Below, in pieces: positions 52,240 to 63,000 of a stretch of 64,000 nt of DNA. Within the stretch, counting starts at the first letter, position 1; each line of letters opens with the position of its first letter. The DNA is from Bacteroidota bacterium (GTDB lineage: Bacteria; Bacteroidota; Ignavibacteria; Ignavibacteriales; Ignavibacteriaceae), in assembly GCA_022564295.1 (NCBI GenBank), contig JADFLR010000002.1, positions 161,970 through 225,969 of the forward strand. The letters run 5' to 3'. The notes under the pieces were generated by a model. The model was not told the DNA's origin and searched no databases. It was given only the letters and a program-made list of their open reading frames with translations. The position numbers and the translations under genes are program-made.

Positions 52240-54024
52240 TTAGAAGAATTCTCCTCTTAAAAAGTTAAGCAGACTTTGGGTTGCCAGAAGCTCTGCAAGC
52301 TGTAATTGAAGTGCTTCATAACTTTTTCTTAAAAAATCTGCATTTTTATTTATTCTTTTTTGTGCATTTCCAATACGATCGTTATAGGCAGAAATATTAT
52401 TATCAAAAGCTGATTGAGCTAAAGCCAGATAGCCGTCGGCACCAATGTATGGATCAATTTTAGTGTAAAGTGTATTAGCAAATCCATTAGTTGAGTTGAA
52501 TATGGCTTCAACCTGTGCAACATCTTCGGCAATTTTAGTTTCGAGTAAGCTGCTGTCCGATATACTTAATCCTGTAGAAGAATTAAAAGTAATACCTATT
52601 TGATTAAGCATATTTAAATTGCCCGCCGAAATACCGGAAACTTGGGTGTAACTAACTGAAGAAAGTTCGCTTAGTATTGATGATGCATTTGTATCATAGA
52701 TTAGCAGTCCCCTGCCATCTAAAGTTGATCTTGTATTTTCTCTCAAAAATGTGTAAATGTCGTTGAATTTTGAAATAAAATCTTCAACCGAAGATTTGAT
52801 CGAACTTACATTATTTGTTACGGTCATGTTAACTGTTGTATCGGAAGATTGCATAACTGAATGCAATTTAAAAGTAACTCCTGTTACCAAATCACCAACA
52901 GAATTTGAATTTCTTTGCAGAGATAACCCATTAAAGTCGAACTTAGAATTTAGCTGGTTACTACTATCTGTTATATCAGAATAAAGAAAGCCTGCCTTAT
53001 CAGGGTTAGGTGACTGATTGAAAACAGTTCTTGTTGTACTTAAATTTAATCCAACCGCATCTAATGCAGTTGATAAGCCGGTATCTGATAGATCTTTTAT
53101 TCTATAATCAACACCGGTTTCCTTAGAAGAAATTGAAAGCTGAAATGTAGTTGAGGTTGGAGAAAAAGCCGAAGCAGTAACTATACCGGATGCTCCTTTT
53201 TCTTTTGTTGCACTGATATTTAAATCGCTAACAACATCAAATCCCGTTGAATGAGTTACTGAAATATAACTAGATGAATTATCGACCGTTATTTTTAAGC
53301 TTACATCGCCTGAACTTGGTGAATCCAGAACTTTTTCTGCAGTAACTCCATCAATATTATCGTTAATGTTTGTAACTATTTCATCAATTAATTCCTCATA
53401 AGTTCCGCCGCCGGTTACAGATATTGTAGTTTCTGTTCCGTTAAGATCAATTACAAAGGAACTTGCACCATCTGAATAAGAAGATGTTGCGATTTTTGCA
53501 CCTGATTGAATCACAGCTTTATCGGAATTAATTGCGGAAGCAATTTTTTCCATCATTGTTTGATTTGTTTCAGATGCATCAAAAGTTACTTCAACATTGC
53601 TTAAATATTCACCTGTACTGCCGTCACCTGTTTTAATTGAAAATGTATGTGTTCCGGTAATAGAGTTTGTCTCGGATGAAGTTAAATCTTGAGATATTGC
53701 TATATCACTTTTAGCCAATTGATCAATACGAAAAGTATATGCACCATTAGAAGCAGAAGTTGATGCACTTGAAGTAACAAATGAAGAATTTGAGGTTGTT
53801 GTAGATTTTTCGCTGAAAAGCGAATCGGATCCTGTTAGTTTGAAATTTGTTAGTACAGATTTAAATGCGCTTAAATTCGAACTGAATGTACTGTAAATTG
53901 ATGATAAATTCTCATATTTCGACTTTTTATTAATAAGAGGCGTAACAATTTTCTGACTCTCATTTATTGTAAATGAACTTATTAACGTATTTATAGTCGA
54001 TGTTGAAAGTATGTCAATAGTCAT
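52240..54024 (-). CDS. fliD: Filament cap protein FliD
   Basis: Filament cap, exported, 594 aa. N-terminal INTLISSFTINESQKIVTPL and C-terminal AEDVAQVEAIFNSTNGFANT and GDANKRINKNADFLRKSYEA-type regions are typical of FliD (the latter seen as IGNAQKRINKNADFLRKSYE). It follows fliS by 8 bp. Confidence 0.93.
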   Translation of the reverse strand: MTIDILSTSTINTLISSFTINESQKIVTPLINKKSKYENLSSIYSTFSSNLSAFKSVLTNFKLTGSDSLFSEKSTTTSNSSFVTSSASTSASNGAYTFRIDQLAKSDIAISQDLTSSETNSITGTHTFSIKTGDGSTGEYLSNVEVTFDASETNQTMMEKIASAINSDKAVIQSGAKIATSSYSDGASSFVIDLNGTETTISVTGGGTYEELIDEIVTNINDNIDGVTAEKVLDSPSSGDVSLKITVDNSSSYISVTHSTGFDVVSDLNISATKEKGASGIVTASAFSPTSTTFQLSISSKETGVDYRIKDLSDTGLSTALDAVGLNLSTTRTVFNQSPNPDKAGFLYSDITDSSNQLNSKFDFNGLSLQRNSNSVGDLVTGVTFKLHSVMQSSDTTVNMTVTNNVSSIKSSVEDFISKFNDIYTFLRENTRSTLDGRGLLIYDTNASSILSELSSVSYTQVSGISAGNLNMLNQIGITFNSSTGLSISDSSLLETKIAEDVAQVEAIFNSTNGFANTLYTKIDPYIGADGYLALAQSAFDNNISAYNDRIGNAQKRINKNADFLRKSYEALQLQLAELLATQSLLNFLRGEFF

Positions 54025-54032
54025 CTGATTAC

Positions 54033-54377
54033 CTAATTATTACTAAAAGCGGTTATCCAGCCGTCTCTGAGCTCAGATAAAATCCTTATTACTATATTAT
54101 AGTTTCCCTGCCTCATTTGATCCTGACAAAATTTATACAGCCTAAGAAGACCTGCAGAAATTTCAGCGGCGTTTTCGTCTGCAAAATTAAGAGCATTACT
54201 AAGTGCCTGAATTGCACTGTTTGTTTTTCTTAAGTCTTCTTTTTTGCAGCTTATCAAAGCTAAATCATACAATTTGATTACAAGCTGTTGAGGAGTAGCT
54301 TCTAAAATATCTTTCACAAGATATGGATTCATATTTGAATTTCTATTACTTTGTGTTGTATAATTATGCATGATCAT
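54033..54377 (-). CDS. fliS: Flagellin chaperone FliS
   Basis: Export chaperone of flagellin, 114 aa, helical, with KDILEATPQQLVIKLYDLAL and ELRDGWITAF. Start at 54377 or two codons later. It follows the fliC terminator by a few bases. Confidence 0.95.
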   Translation of the reverse strand: MIMHNYTTQSNRNSNMNPYLVKDILEATPQQLVIKLYDLALISCKKEDLRKTNSAIQALSNALNFADENAAEISAGLLRLYKFCQDQMRQGNYNIVIRILSELRDGWITAFSNN

Positions 54378-54391
54378 TTCATATTTTGTTT

Positions 54392-54427
54392 TAAAAAGTC
54401 CCTTCCGGGGTGGCTATTCCGGAAGGG
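54392..54427 (-). terminator. Rho-independent terminator after fliC
   Basis: On the minus strand a 9-bp perfect stem (CCCUUCCGG with CCGGAAGGG), 10-nt loop, then ACUUUUUAA. It lies 24 bp after the fliC stop and 15 bp before the fliS start, so fliS and fliD receive only read-through or a separate promoter. Confidence 0.9.
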
Positions 54428-54450
54428 GGGTTTACTATACGCTCAACTAA

Positions 54451-55260
54451 TTACTGGAATAAGATGAGAAGAGATTGAGGTTGAAAGTTGAGCTGAGCCA
54501 ACATAGAGATCGAAATCTGTTGTCCGATCTGGCCCTTTGTAGCATTCAATTGTTCTAACGCCATATCTGCATCAAACAATCTACTAATACTGGAAGTAGC
54601 ATTAGCAACGGCACTGGTTAAATAAGAATCTTTTACGTCAAGTCTTTGAATATAGTTACCAATCTTACCTAATGAATCGTTTACGGCAGTTTCTAATGTT
54701 GAAACGCTAAGAGAAGCAACGTTACTTGATGTTGCACCACTACCGGAGATAGAAGCTAAATCGAGAGTATTCATGTTACCAAAATTAATGGTAGTTTTCT
54801 CGGTTTCTCCTGTCTGGAATATAAAGTTGCTTGAAGCTGGAAGAGATGAACCACTGAGAAGCTGTGTATCATTAAATTTGGTGTTTGTGAATATTGCACT
54901 TATTTCATCTCCAAGTGCATTAATATCGTTAGCCAAAGCTGATAGATTTTTCGTTGGATCATTAGCTTCGGCAACTTTACCCTTAATTTGGATCAGCAAA
55001 TCATTTATGTTAGATAATGCTGATTCAGCAGTAGCAAGAGTATCTTTTGCTGAGCCAACGTTTCCTTGAGCCGCTTTCATAAGCGCCACTTTACCCATAA
55101 GTTCCTTGCCTACGCGGTAACCGGATGTGTCGTCGGCGACTGAATTGATCCTAAGCTGAGAAGCAAGACGTAATTGAGCTTTATCTGTCCGTGCATTTAC
55201 CCTTGCCAAGGCATTGTATGCCTGTAAGGCGCTTAGGTTTGTGTTAATTCTGAAAGGCAT
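54451..55260 (-). CDS. fliC: Flagellin
   Basis: The filament subunit, 269 aa. Conserved N-terminal D0/D1 (FRINTNLSALQAYNALARVN, ASQLRINSVADDTSGYRVGK) and C-terminal D1/D0 (MLAQLNFQPQSLLILFQ) regions are present; the middle is very short, so an outer domain (D2/D3) is nearly absent. It is the only flagellin in the window. The ribosome site is AAGGAGG, six bases from the ATG. It has a sigma-28 promoter and a leader with a CsrA-type hairpin, so translation is probably regulated by CsrA and FliW. Confidence 0.97.
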   Translation of the reverse strand: MPFRINTNLSALQAYNALARVNARTDKAQLRLASQLRINSVADDTSGYRVGKELMGKVALMKAAQGNVGSAKDTLATAESALSNINDLLIQIKGKVAEANDPTKNLSALANDINALGDEISAIFTNTKFNDTQLLSGSSLPASSNFIFQTGETEKTTINFGNMNTLDLASISGSGATSSNVASLSVSTLETAVNDSLGKIGNYIQRLDVKDSYLTSAVANATSSISRLFDADMALEQLNATKGQIGQQISISMLAQLNFQPQSLLILFQ

Positions 55261-55266
55261 TCTATA

Positions 55267-55308
55267 CCTCCTTGTATTGTGAATGAGTAGCAGGTATCCT
55301 TACCCGCT
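55267..55308 (-). promoter_or_regulatory. CsrA-type binding sites in the fliC leader
   Basis: On the minus strand an 8-bp stem (arms AGCGGGUA and UACCUGCU, one G-U pair; 55301-55308 and 55289-55296) encloses an AGGA tetraloop. A second GGA motif is the ribosome site AAGGAGG (55267-55273), about 15 nt further on. This is the two-site layout known for CsrA repression of flagellin in Bacillus and Campylobacter. The sequence is seen; binding is inference, supported by csrA-fliW in the same window. Confidence 0.7.
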
Positions 55309-55337
55309 GTTAATTAAGAATTAATTCTCTAAATAGA

Positions 55338-55365
55338 TTATCGGTAGGAAGTATTTAAATGTTTA
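55338..55365 (-). promoter_or_regulatory. Sigma-28 promoter of fliC
   Basis: On the minus strand TAAACATT (55358-55365), a 12-nt spacer and ACCGATAA (55338-55345). The sigma-28 consensus is TAAAGTTT-N11-GCCGATAA; the -10 element differs by one base. The predicted leader is about 70 nt and contains the CsrA-type hairpin. Confidence 0.8.
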
Positions 55366-55374
55366 GGGTTTTAT

Positions 55375-56898
55375 TTAATTTTCTTTTATAAAAAGACTCA
55401 GTCTTTCTTTTAATAAACTTATTTTTTGTAGAATTATCGGTTCATTTATAAAATTTTCTTCTGCAGTTTCAATAATTTGTGCGATTTTATCAAAATTTTT
55501 GTTCTTTACGTATGCGGAAATAAGATAAAACACAACAGCAGGATCTTCGCTGTTAAGGGAAAATGATTTCTCCAAAAGCTCTTCTGCTTTCTGCGGATTA
55601 TTGTTTTTCTCTAAGGTTAAAGCTAATTTATTTATAATGATTGTATTAAACGGGAATTTATCGTATATCTTTTCCAACAGTAGCTGCTTTAGATTTGTAT
55701 CGTAATAGTTTTCAACTAATCCCGTAATCATATTAACATCACTTTCATCATTAATTAAATCAATATACTCGTCAACTCCTGATTCCGTGATAGCTAGATT
55801 TTCAAATAATTTATTAATAAAATCTGCTTTTCTATTTTCTTTCTCATTGTCTAAATTATTGGCTGTACCACCACTTTTTGTATAAAAAAACTTGAATAAA
55901 TCTTTGTCTTTAAGATTAGCTGCAATGTTTATTCCTTCATATAAAATTGTTCGTCTATCCGGTAATATTGTTTGATGAGATGAACGTTTACCTGATAAAA
56001 ATTCTTCATTCATCAGATATGCTTTTTTACAAAATGATTTTGCTTCTTCTCTTTTACCCAAATGAAAATAGATTTTAGCCGCTACAATTAATGCTGTTGG
56101 TTGTGTAGGATCTGCATTTATACTTTCTTCAATATAAATGTGCGCCGAATTCCAATCACCGCGTTCAGCATTATTCACTGCCAAATACCTGTTTGCTACT
56201 GATGAATATTCATTTTTCAAATTCTGGTCTTTTAAAGAATTAAGAAAATATCTTTCTGCATTAATTTTATCGTTTAAGATGCCATAGGTTTGCCCTAATT
56301 GAAAAGCATAGTATGAAGACGGCTGGCGGTTAAACTCATCTATTAAAATATTTAGATTTCTTTTTGCTTTATTCTGTAAATCATTTTCGGAAATGCTGTA
56401 ACCAAGATGTAAAATTTCAATATTAGATTTTATTATTGAAATATTATTCTCTCTTAATGAATTTTCAATCTGCTCATGAACTTTACCCTCAAAGTTAATT
56501 GATTTATCATTCGGGAAAAGACGAACATAATCCATTACCGAAGATTTGCCATTTAAATTATTTATGCTTCTTACTCTGCAGAAGTAAGCACAATTATTGT
56601 TTTCTTTAGTCAGGTTTAATAATTCATCCTTCGATGATTCGGTAAGCCGTTCATCAGCATCAAGATATAATATCCACTCCGATAAAGAATTCTTTAACGC
56701 AAAATTTCTTGCAGCGGCAAAATCATCTGCCCATTTAAAATCAAATACTTTTGCTCCAAATTCTTTTGCAATTGTCTTTGTATTATCACTCGAACCTGTA
56801 TCAACGATAACAATTTCATCCACAACATCTTTGACAGAATTCAGGCAATCTTTAAGATATGCTTCTTCGTTCTTAACAATCATGCTTAATGTTATCAT
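55375..56898 (-). CDS. Glycosyltransferase family 2 with TPR C-terminus
   Basis: A 507-aa protein. N-terminal GT-A fold family 2 domain (MITLSMIVKNEEAYLKDCLN, EIVIVDTGSSDNT, YLDADERLTE with the DxD motif), followed by tetratricopeptide-like helical repeats to the end. Such proteins often glycosylate proteins or make glycan units; the gene lies just upstream of the fliC promoter, so a role in flagellin glycosylation is a reasonable guess, not shown. Confidence 0.85.
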   Translation of the reverse strand: MITLSMIVKNEEAYLKDCLNSVKDVVDEIVIVDTGSSDNTKTIAKEFGAKVFDFKWADDFAAARNFALKNSLSEWILYLDADERLTESSKDELLNLTKENNNCAYFCRVRSINNLNGKSSVMDYVRLFPNDKSINFEGKVHEQIENSLRENNISIIKSNIEILHLGYSISENDLQNKAKRNLNILIDEFNRQPSSYYAFQLGQTYGILNDKINAERYFLNSLKDQNLKNEYSSVANRYLAVNNAERGDWNSAHIYIEESINADPTQPTALIVAAKIYFHLGKREEAKSFCKKAYLMNEEFLSGKRSSHQTILPDRRTILYEGINIAANLKDKDLFKFFYTKSGGTANNLDNEKENRKADFINKLFENLAITESGVDEYIDLINDESDVNMITGLVENYYDTNLKQLLLEKIYDKFPFNTIIINKLALTLEKNNNPQKAEELLEKSFSLNSEDPAVVFYLISAYVKNKNFDKIAQIIETAEENFINEPIILQKISLLKERLSLFIKEN

Positions 56899-56916
56899 AA
56901 CTTTTTCTTTATACTA

Positions 56917-59900
56917 TCATTCATAAATTATTTGAATTAGTTTCTCGGCTGTTCTTGACCAGGTTAATTTATTAAGGTTTTTTGCTGCATTTATTCCGAT
57001 GCTTTTTAATTTATCTCTATTGCGATATGCATATTCGATCTTCTCAATAATTTCATCTAATGCAGGTTCACTCCAATCTGCGATTAATTTTTTATTTTCA
57101 TCAAACAATTTGAAATCAGCCATCGATTTTAATGGTAATGAGTTCTCATCTGTTAAAATATCTTTATGCCCGCTGTTATACGAAGCAATAACAGTTTTAC
57201 CGCATGCCATATATTCCATCATAACCAAATTAGTTCCGCCTTCACATCTGTTAGGGAACAAACCGACATCTGATTTAAGATATAAGTCACGCATTTTCTC
57301 ATTTGGCACAAGAGGAAGCGTAAATATATTCGAAGGATTTATATCATTTGCCTTATAAATGCTTGTCATCATTTCCTGCCAGTTTTTTCCTTTAACATCA
57401 TACTTTATATATTTAGATGACTGCATTGAAGCCATCACATCCTGCCAGCGATTATACCATGTATTAACTAATATTATATCCGGATATTTTTGATGCATAA
57501 TTTTAAAAGCTTGAAGAACCAGGTCCTGTCCCTTTCTAAGTTCAAACTTCCCGCCCGAGAAAATCACAAATAAATTATCATTTTCCTTTTCCCCACCCGG
57601 ATAAAATAATTTTGGATCAATTCCCTGAGTTAAAACTTCAGAGTTTGCAATACCTGCATCTTTAAGCTTTTGAACACACCAGGATGAGCCAGCTAATATT
57701 ACATCAAATTTAGTTGCATTTATTTTAGAAGATTCGGTTAATTCATCTTCAAAAAATGTATATCCGTAAGTCTTAATTCCCCTAAGATCATGCAATCCTT
57801 TTAAACTTTTACTGGTTATTGCGTTTAAAAAATAACCGGGAAGCCTTTCATTTGGGAAATTAATTTTTGAAGCATTTACATTTTTAACTATTACTTTTCC
57901 GGTCAATTCGGAACGCAAGTAATTGCTGCAAACTCCCCATCCGTAATTTCCTGCATCACTCAATCCCAGATAAAGAGGGACTTCATAATTGTTTACTGTG
58001 TTTACTCTTTCCCGAGTAGAAAATACTTTACATTTTTTCTCTTCGCCTTTTTGTTTAGCAACCAATTTTTGTAAATCATAAGTAATTTCATTAATAACAC
58101 TTCCCCAATCCCCCTTTTTCTGCTGCGTGTAAAGCTTCATAGTAGGATACCACGGCGTAGACTTCTGATTTAACAGCCATCGCCAATCAGGCAGATAACC
58201 GATTAAATTCCAAACCGGTTTGCCTAATGCGCCGGTTAAATGTCCAATTGATGTATCAACACTTATAACCAAATCGAGATTATTTATTGCAGCTGCAGAA
58301 TCATCAAAGTTTCTGACAAATCTTTCTAAATTATTAATCGGATATAGAAAATCTTTCAATTGTTCCGCAGCGGGACCTACCTGCAAACTATAGTAATCTA
58401 CTCCACTTATTGAAAATAACTGTAAAAACTTTTGAAAAGGAATTGAACGTAATTTGTCTCTGGTGTTTTTCGGATTACCCGCCCATATCAACCCAACTTT
58501 TAGATGCTCGTTATCCCTGATTTTTTCATACCACTTGCAATTTAATTCCGCATCCGTTGTTAAATAATTTTTGAATGCAGGTATTGAATATTTATTTGTT
58601 TGGAAATAATATGGCAAACTCAAAAGCGCTATCTGATAATCATAATTTACTTTTGATTCATCAAATTCATCGTAAATAATTATTTCGTCTATCCATGGTA
58701 AATCTTTGAACAAGCAAATTATTCTAATTTCACATAGAAATATTATGTAACAGTTTTTTTCTTTAAGCAATTTCAAATAACGAACAAATTGTATAGTATC
58801 GCCCAGACCCTGCTCAGCATAAATCAATATTCTTTTATCAGTTAAATCTTTTAATGATAATTCCGGTTTAGAAAGCTTTGGCTTTATAAAATCTTTTCGT
58901 TCCTTACGCCATTCATATTCCTTCCAGCCATCTTCATAATTCCCGCTTAATAATAGTGCATGAGCTTTATTATAATGTGCTTCAGCTAAATCGGACTTAC
59001 TTTTAATTGCTATATCAAAAAAGGATATTGCTTCTTTTAATTTGAGATCCTCAAGACTTACAACACCTAGATTTGTAAATGATATGATTCGGTTCTGCTC
59101 GTCATCAACTGCTTTTATAAAATAATCTTCAGCGGTTTCAGTATCACCTTTTTGCAAAAATATTCTTCCAATACTGATGTAAGAGCCTTTTAGTTCAGGG
59201 TCTGCGTCAATAGCTTTTTTATAATAACTAATTGCCTTATCGTAGTCTTTTTCATTCTGATATGCATTAGCAAGATTAAATAACGCTTCTGCATTATCTA
59301 CATCCATCAATAATAATTGATGATATAATTCAATTGCTTTTTTATTATTGTTTTGTTTTGAATAAATGATTGCTGAATTATTTTTTGCGCCTATGTGATC
59401 AGGTTTTAATTGAATTGCTTTCTCAAAATTTTCAATTGCAAGCTCATACTCTTCCTGCTTTGCATAACAGCTTCCAATATTGAAATAATAATCACAGTTA
59501 TCGGGATCAAGCTTTATTGCAATTTTGTAATTTGCTATTGCATTCTGCCATTTACTTAGTTTTAAATATAAGTTTGCAAGATTGTTAAACGACTGCGGGA
59601 GTTCCGGATTGTTTTCTATTGCAGTATTGTAAAGTTTTTCCGCTTCTGTAAATTCATCTTTTAAGATTAAAAGCTGACCGAGATTTAAGTAAGAATCGAT
59701 AAATTTTGGATCGATATCAATTGCTTTTTTATAATTGTTTATGGCTAAATCATTATTCCCGTTTTTTTCATGGCAATAAGCAAGATGGTAATATGCAATT
59801 GAATGTCTATCATGAAGAAAAATAACCTGGTTGAAATAGTTTATCGCTTTTTTAAAATTTTCAAGATAAAGTTGAATTATGCCGAGAAAATTCAGCACAT

Positions 59901-60003
59901 CATAATCGTTATAGTTTTGTTCCAATAAATTTAGAAGTACTTCTTCAGCAGGCGGGTACTCCTTATTGTTAAAGTATTCAATCGCTTTGTTATATTCATC
60001 CAT
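56917..60003 (-). CDS. TPR protein with two glycosyltransferase domains
   Basis: A 1028-aa protein: about ten TPR repeats (1-370), a first GT-B domain of the GT9/GT41-like type (about 390-650: LGDTIQFVRYLKLL, VGLIWAGNPKNTRDKLRSIP, SVDTSIGHLTGALGKPVWNL), and a second GT-B family 4-like domain (about 675-1028: GGKFELRKGQDLVLQAFKIM, GTNLVMMEYMACGKTVIASY). The domain combination is unusual. Role in glycan synthesis, possibly on flagellin, is inferred from position. Confidence 0.85.
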   Translation of the reverse strand: MDEYNKAIEYFNNKEYPPAEEVLLNLLEQNYNDYDVLNFLGIIQLYLENFKKAINYFNQVIFLHDRHSIAYYHLAYCHEKNGNNDLAINNYKKAIDIDPKFIDSYLNLGQLLILKDEFTEAEKLYNTAIENNPELPQSFNNLANLYLKLSKWQNAIANYKIAIKLDPDNCDYYFNIGSCYAKQEEYELAIENFEKAIQLKPDHIGAKNNSAIIYSKQNNNKKAIELYHQLLLMDVDNAEALFNLANAYQNEKDYDKAISYYKKAIDADPELKGSYISIGRIFLQKGDTETAEDYFIKAVDDEQNRIISFTNLGVVSLEDLKLKEAISFFDIAIKSKSDLAEAHYNKAHALLLSGNYEDGWKEYEWRKERKDFIKPKLSKPELSLKDLTDKRILIYAEQGLGDTIQFVRYLKLLKEKNCYIIFLCEIRIICLFKDLPWIDEIIIYDEFDESKVNYDYQIALLSLPYYFQTNKYSIPAFKNYLTTDAELNCKWYEKIRDNEHLKVGLIWAGNPKNTRDKLRSIPFQKFLQLFSISGVDYYSLQVGPAAEQLKDFLYPINNLERFVRNFDDSAAAINNLDLVISVDTSIGHLTGALGKPVWNLIGYLPDWRWLLNQKSTPWYPTMKLYTQQKKGDWGSVINEITYDLQKLVAKQKGEEKKCKVFSTRERVNTVNNYEVPLYLGLSDAGNYGWGVCSNYLRSELTGKVIVKNVNASKINFPNERLPGYFLNAITSKSLKGLHDLRGIKTYGYTFFEDELTESSKINATKFDVILAGSSWCVQKLKDAGIANSEVLTQGIDPKLFYPGGEKENDNLFVIFSGGKFELRKGQDLVLQAFKIMHQKYPDIILVNTWYNRWQDVMASMQSSKYIKYDVKGKNWQEMMTSIYKANDINPSNIFTLPLVPNEKMRDLYLKSDVGLFPNRCEGGTNLVMMEYMACGKTVIASYNSGHKDILTDENSLPLKSMADFKLFDENKKLIADWSEPALDEIIEKIEYAYRNRDKLKSIGINAAKNLNKLTWSRTAEKLIQIIYE

Positions 60004-60026
60004 AAAATAATTTTTACTATTGAATT

Positions 60027-63000
60027 TTAATTTATGATCAATAATGAATTATGTGTTTCTTCAAATCCTAAATTATTATTTACTTTTTTCAAACCTTCCA
60101 AAGCAAATATATTTTCAGGATCATTTTTAACTGCCCACTCAAACATCGTCTTCGCTTCTTCATCGTTGCCGGAAAGGTAGATTACTTCTCCTAAACCTGC
60201 ACAGCTATCGGATGAGTTCGGTTCAATTTGTAACGCACTTTTAAACAATGATTTTGCTTCATCTAATTTATTCAATCCTATGTAGCAGTAACCCTTAAAA
60301 TTATTTAATGAAACAAATAACGCTTCTTTTTGTTCTTTAAGTGAATCATCCTGCATTAGTTCTTCAGCTTGCTTTACAAGTGTTAACGCCCCATTAAAAT
60401 TTTTACTTTCAAATTGGTTATGTGCATTTTTTATTATCGCATCTGCATTATCTAACGGACTGTTCTCTGATTTTCCATATAATGAATTTTCATCTTCGGG
60501 CAGTTGCAGTATTGTGTTTACTTTCCTCAAGCCCTTTAGGGCTGCCTCATTTTGCATATCGTTTTTAACTGCCCATTCATACATAGTTTTTGATTCTTCG
60601 TAATTTTCTTCTACAAAAAGCACTTCCGCTAAGCCTGAACAAGCGATTGATGAATCGGCTTTTAGGTTTAGTTCTTCTTCAAAGTATTCTCTGGCTAAAG
60701 GGTAATCGCCGTTAATCAGCGAAACATTTCCTGCCAGATTAAGCAGAGTATCATAATCAATGATACTGCTGCCATCATTTATTTCATATTTTTCAATCGC
60801 AACTTTTAGATTGTTACTTGCAGATTTAAAATCTTTTTCACTAATATTTTTTGTTGCTCTTCGAAATGATTTTATAAATGTGTTTTCATTAAGAGGGTAA
60901 ACTATATCCCCGGATTTTGGTTTTACACCTTTCAGCCAGATATCATTTGGATCAGCTCCCCACTTATCGATAAATTTTGTTTTATTAATTTCGAGTAATT
61001 CTAAATATTTATCATTCCCCTCTTCAGTAAAACTCTTTGAACCAAAATGATGTATAAACACATCTTTGGCGATTACAGTTTTATAGCCAGCTAATTGCGC
61101 CCTTAAACAAAAATCATCATCTTCATAATTCCCCGGAGAAAAGCGTTCATCCAAACCACCAATAGAATCAATAACGTCTCTTTTAATAAGTGTGCATAGG
61201 AAGGCAACCCTTGGAAAATCCATAATTTTAGATCTATTCTTTTTTCTTATTTTTTGCGCATAAGTATGCATTTCCGGAATAGATTTATATTTAGCTTCCT
61301 TGTCAATTTGCACACCACTTACAGAATTACTAATTGGTCCGACAATCCCAATTTTATTGTCTGATTCTGCAACGGTAATTAATCTGTCCATCCATCCATC
61401 CGTAACAACTACATCATTATTTAACAGAACTACGTAATCACCTTTCGAAATAAGAAGACCCTGGTTTACCGCTTTTGGAAATCCTTCATTTTTTGTATTT
61501 CTTATAATTGTTACGCTACCATTTCCCTCTTTTAATTTTTCAAGGTATTCCAGGGTAAGATCAGTACTTGCATTATCGATAAATACCAACTCATAGTTTC
61601 TACTTGTATTTTCAATAATGGAATTGACTATAAGTTTTGTGTACTCAACTTGGTTATATGTTACGATAATTATTGAGACATCCGATTTCTTTTTTTTGAA
61701 GTCATTATGCCAGATAGCATTAAACTCTTTTATTATTTCATCCCTGTTCGGAATAAGCGCTATTTCATTTTCATATTTTTTATAAATTTTTTCTCTTACC
61801 AATGAGAATTCATTTTTCTTACTTGAAGTTGTTGTACTTCCGTCATTTTTCCAGGTTACTTCAACTGTAGATTGCTTAATATGTTTAAATTCTGAAAGAG
61901 AAGATAAGCGTAACAGGAATTCCCAATCTTCAAGCACATTCAGATTTTCATCAAAGAGTCCTGATTGTATAGCAAGTGAATGTTCAACAGCAAAACAATT
62001 TATCGGTGCGATGTTTCCGATTAACAGTTTGTTACGATCATAATCAATTGAATATGGGACGAACTTTTCCACCAATTTATAACCGGTATCATTTTTTTCA
62101 TATAATGCCCTAACTGCATCGGTATAAAGCACCTTTTCATTCTCATTAATATTGTCGGCAAGTAACTGCAAGTGATCCGGGTAATAAATATCATCGTCAT
62201 CCAAAAAAGTAACATAGTTACCGTTGGCAACCTTTATTGCATCATTTCTCGAAGCTGATCTTTCCCTGTTAATGATGTGGTGTAAATAACGAATATATAT
62301 TTTTCCTTCAAACTCATCTACTAAACCGGAAAGATCATCTTTCCCGTCATTAACAACTATCACTTCAAAGTTATTAAAAGATTGTTTCTCCAAACTAACA
62401 AGAGCATTGTGAAGCTCTTGCGGTCTGTTAAATGTTGGCAAAACAATGGAAAACCGAGGTTTTTTAACCTGCAGTTTTGATTCCTTATATAAGATTAAAT
62501 AAGCTCCTTCAACAGCCGGTCTGCTTTTATTTTCTTTCCAATGTCGCGCCCTTGCAGTTTCAGATTCATTAAAAGATGTTGACCTGTCCGAATTTTCAAC
62601 ACTATTCATAGAAAGGTAATAGAGCCCTAAAAGTTGGTTGACATGCTTAAACTTTTCTTTTGCAGATATTCTGAGCCAAAATTCATAATCTCCGGCAGAT
62701 TTAAAGTCTTCATCAAAATAACCATAATGTTCGTGTAACGATCTTCTCCACATTGGTTGTGGTCCAACATAGCAAATCTCAAATAACCTTTTTCTATTAA
62801 ACTCAGGCCATAACAGATAACCACTTAGCGGTAATTTATCAAACGTTTGATTTTCTGTTTGTGTTACTTTTGAATCAGCATATGCTAATGCTATATCATT
62901 GTTTTTAATCAGCTCTTCAGAGAGAATTTCCAGAGCGTCATACTTGTGCCGGTCATCCGTGTTTGCGTTTGTTACATACTTTCCTATCGAGGCTTTTATC

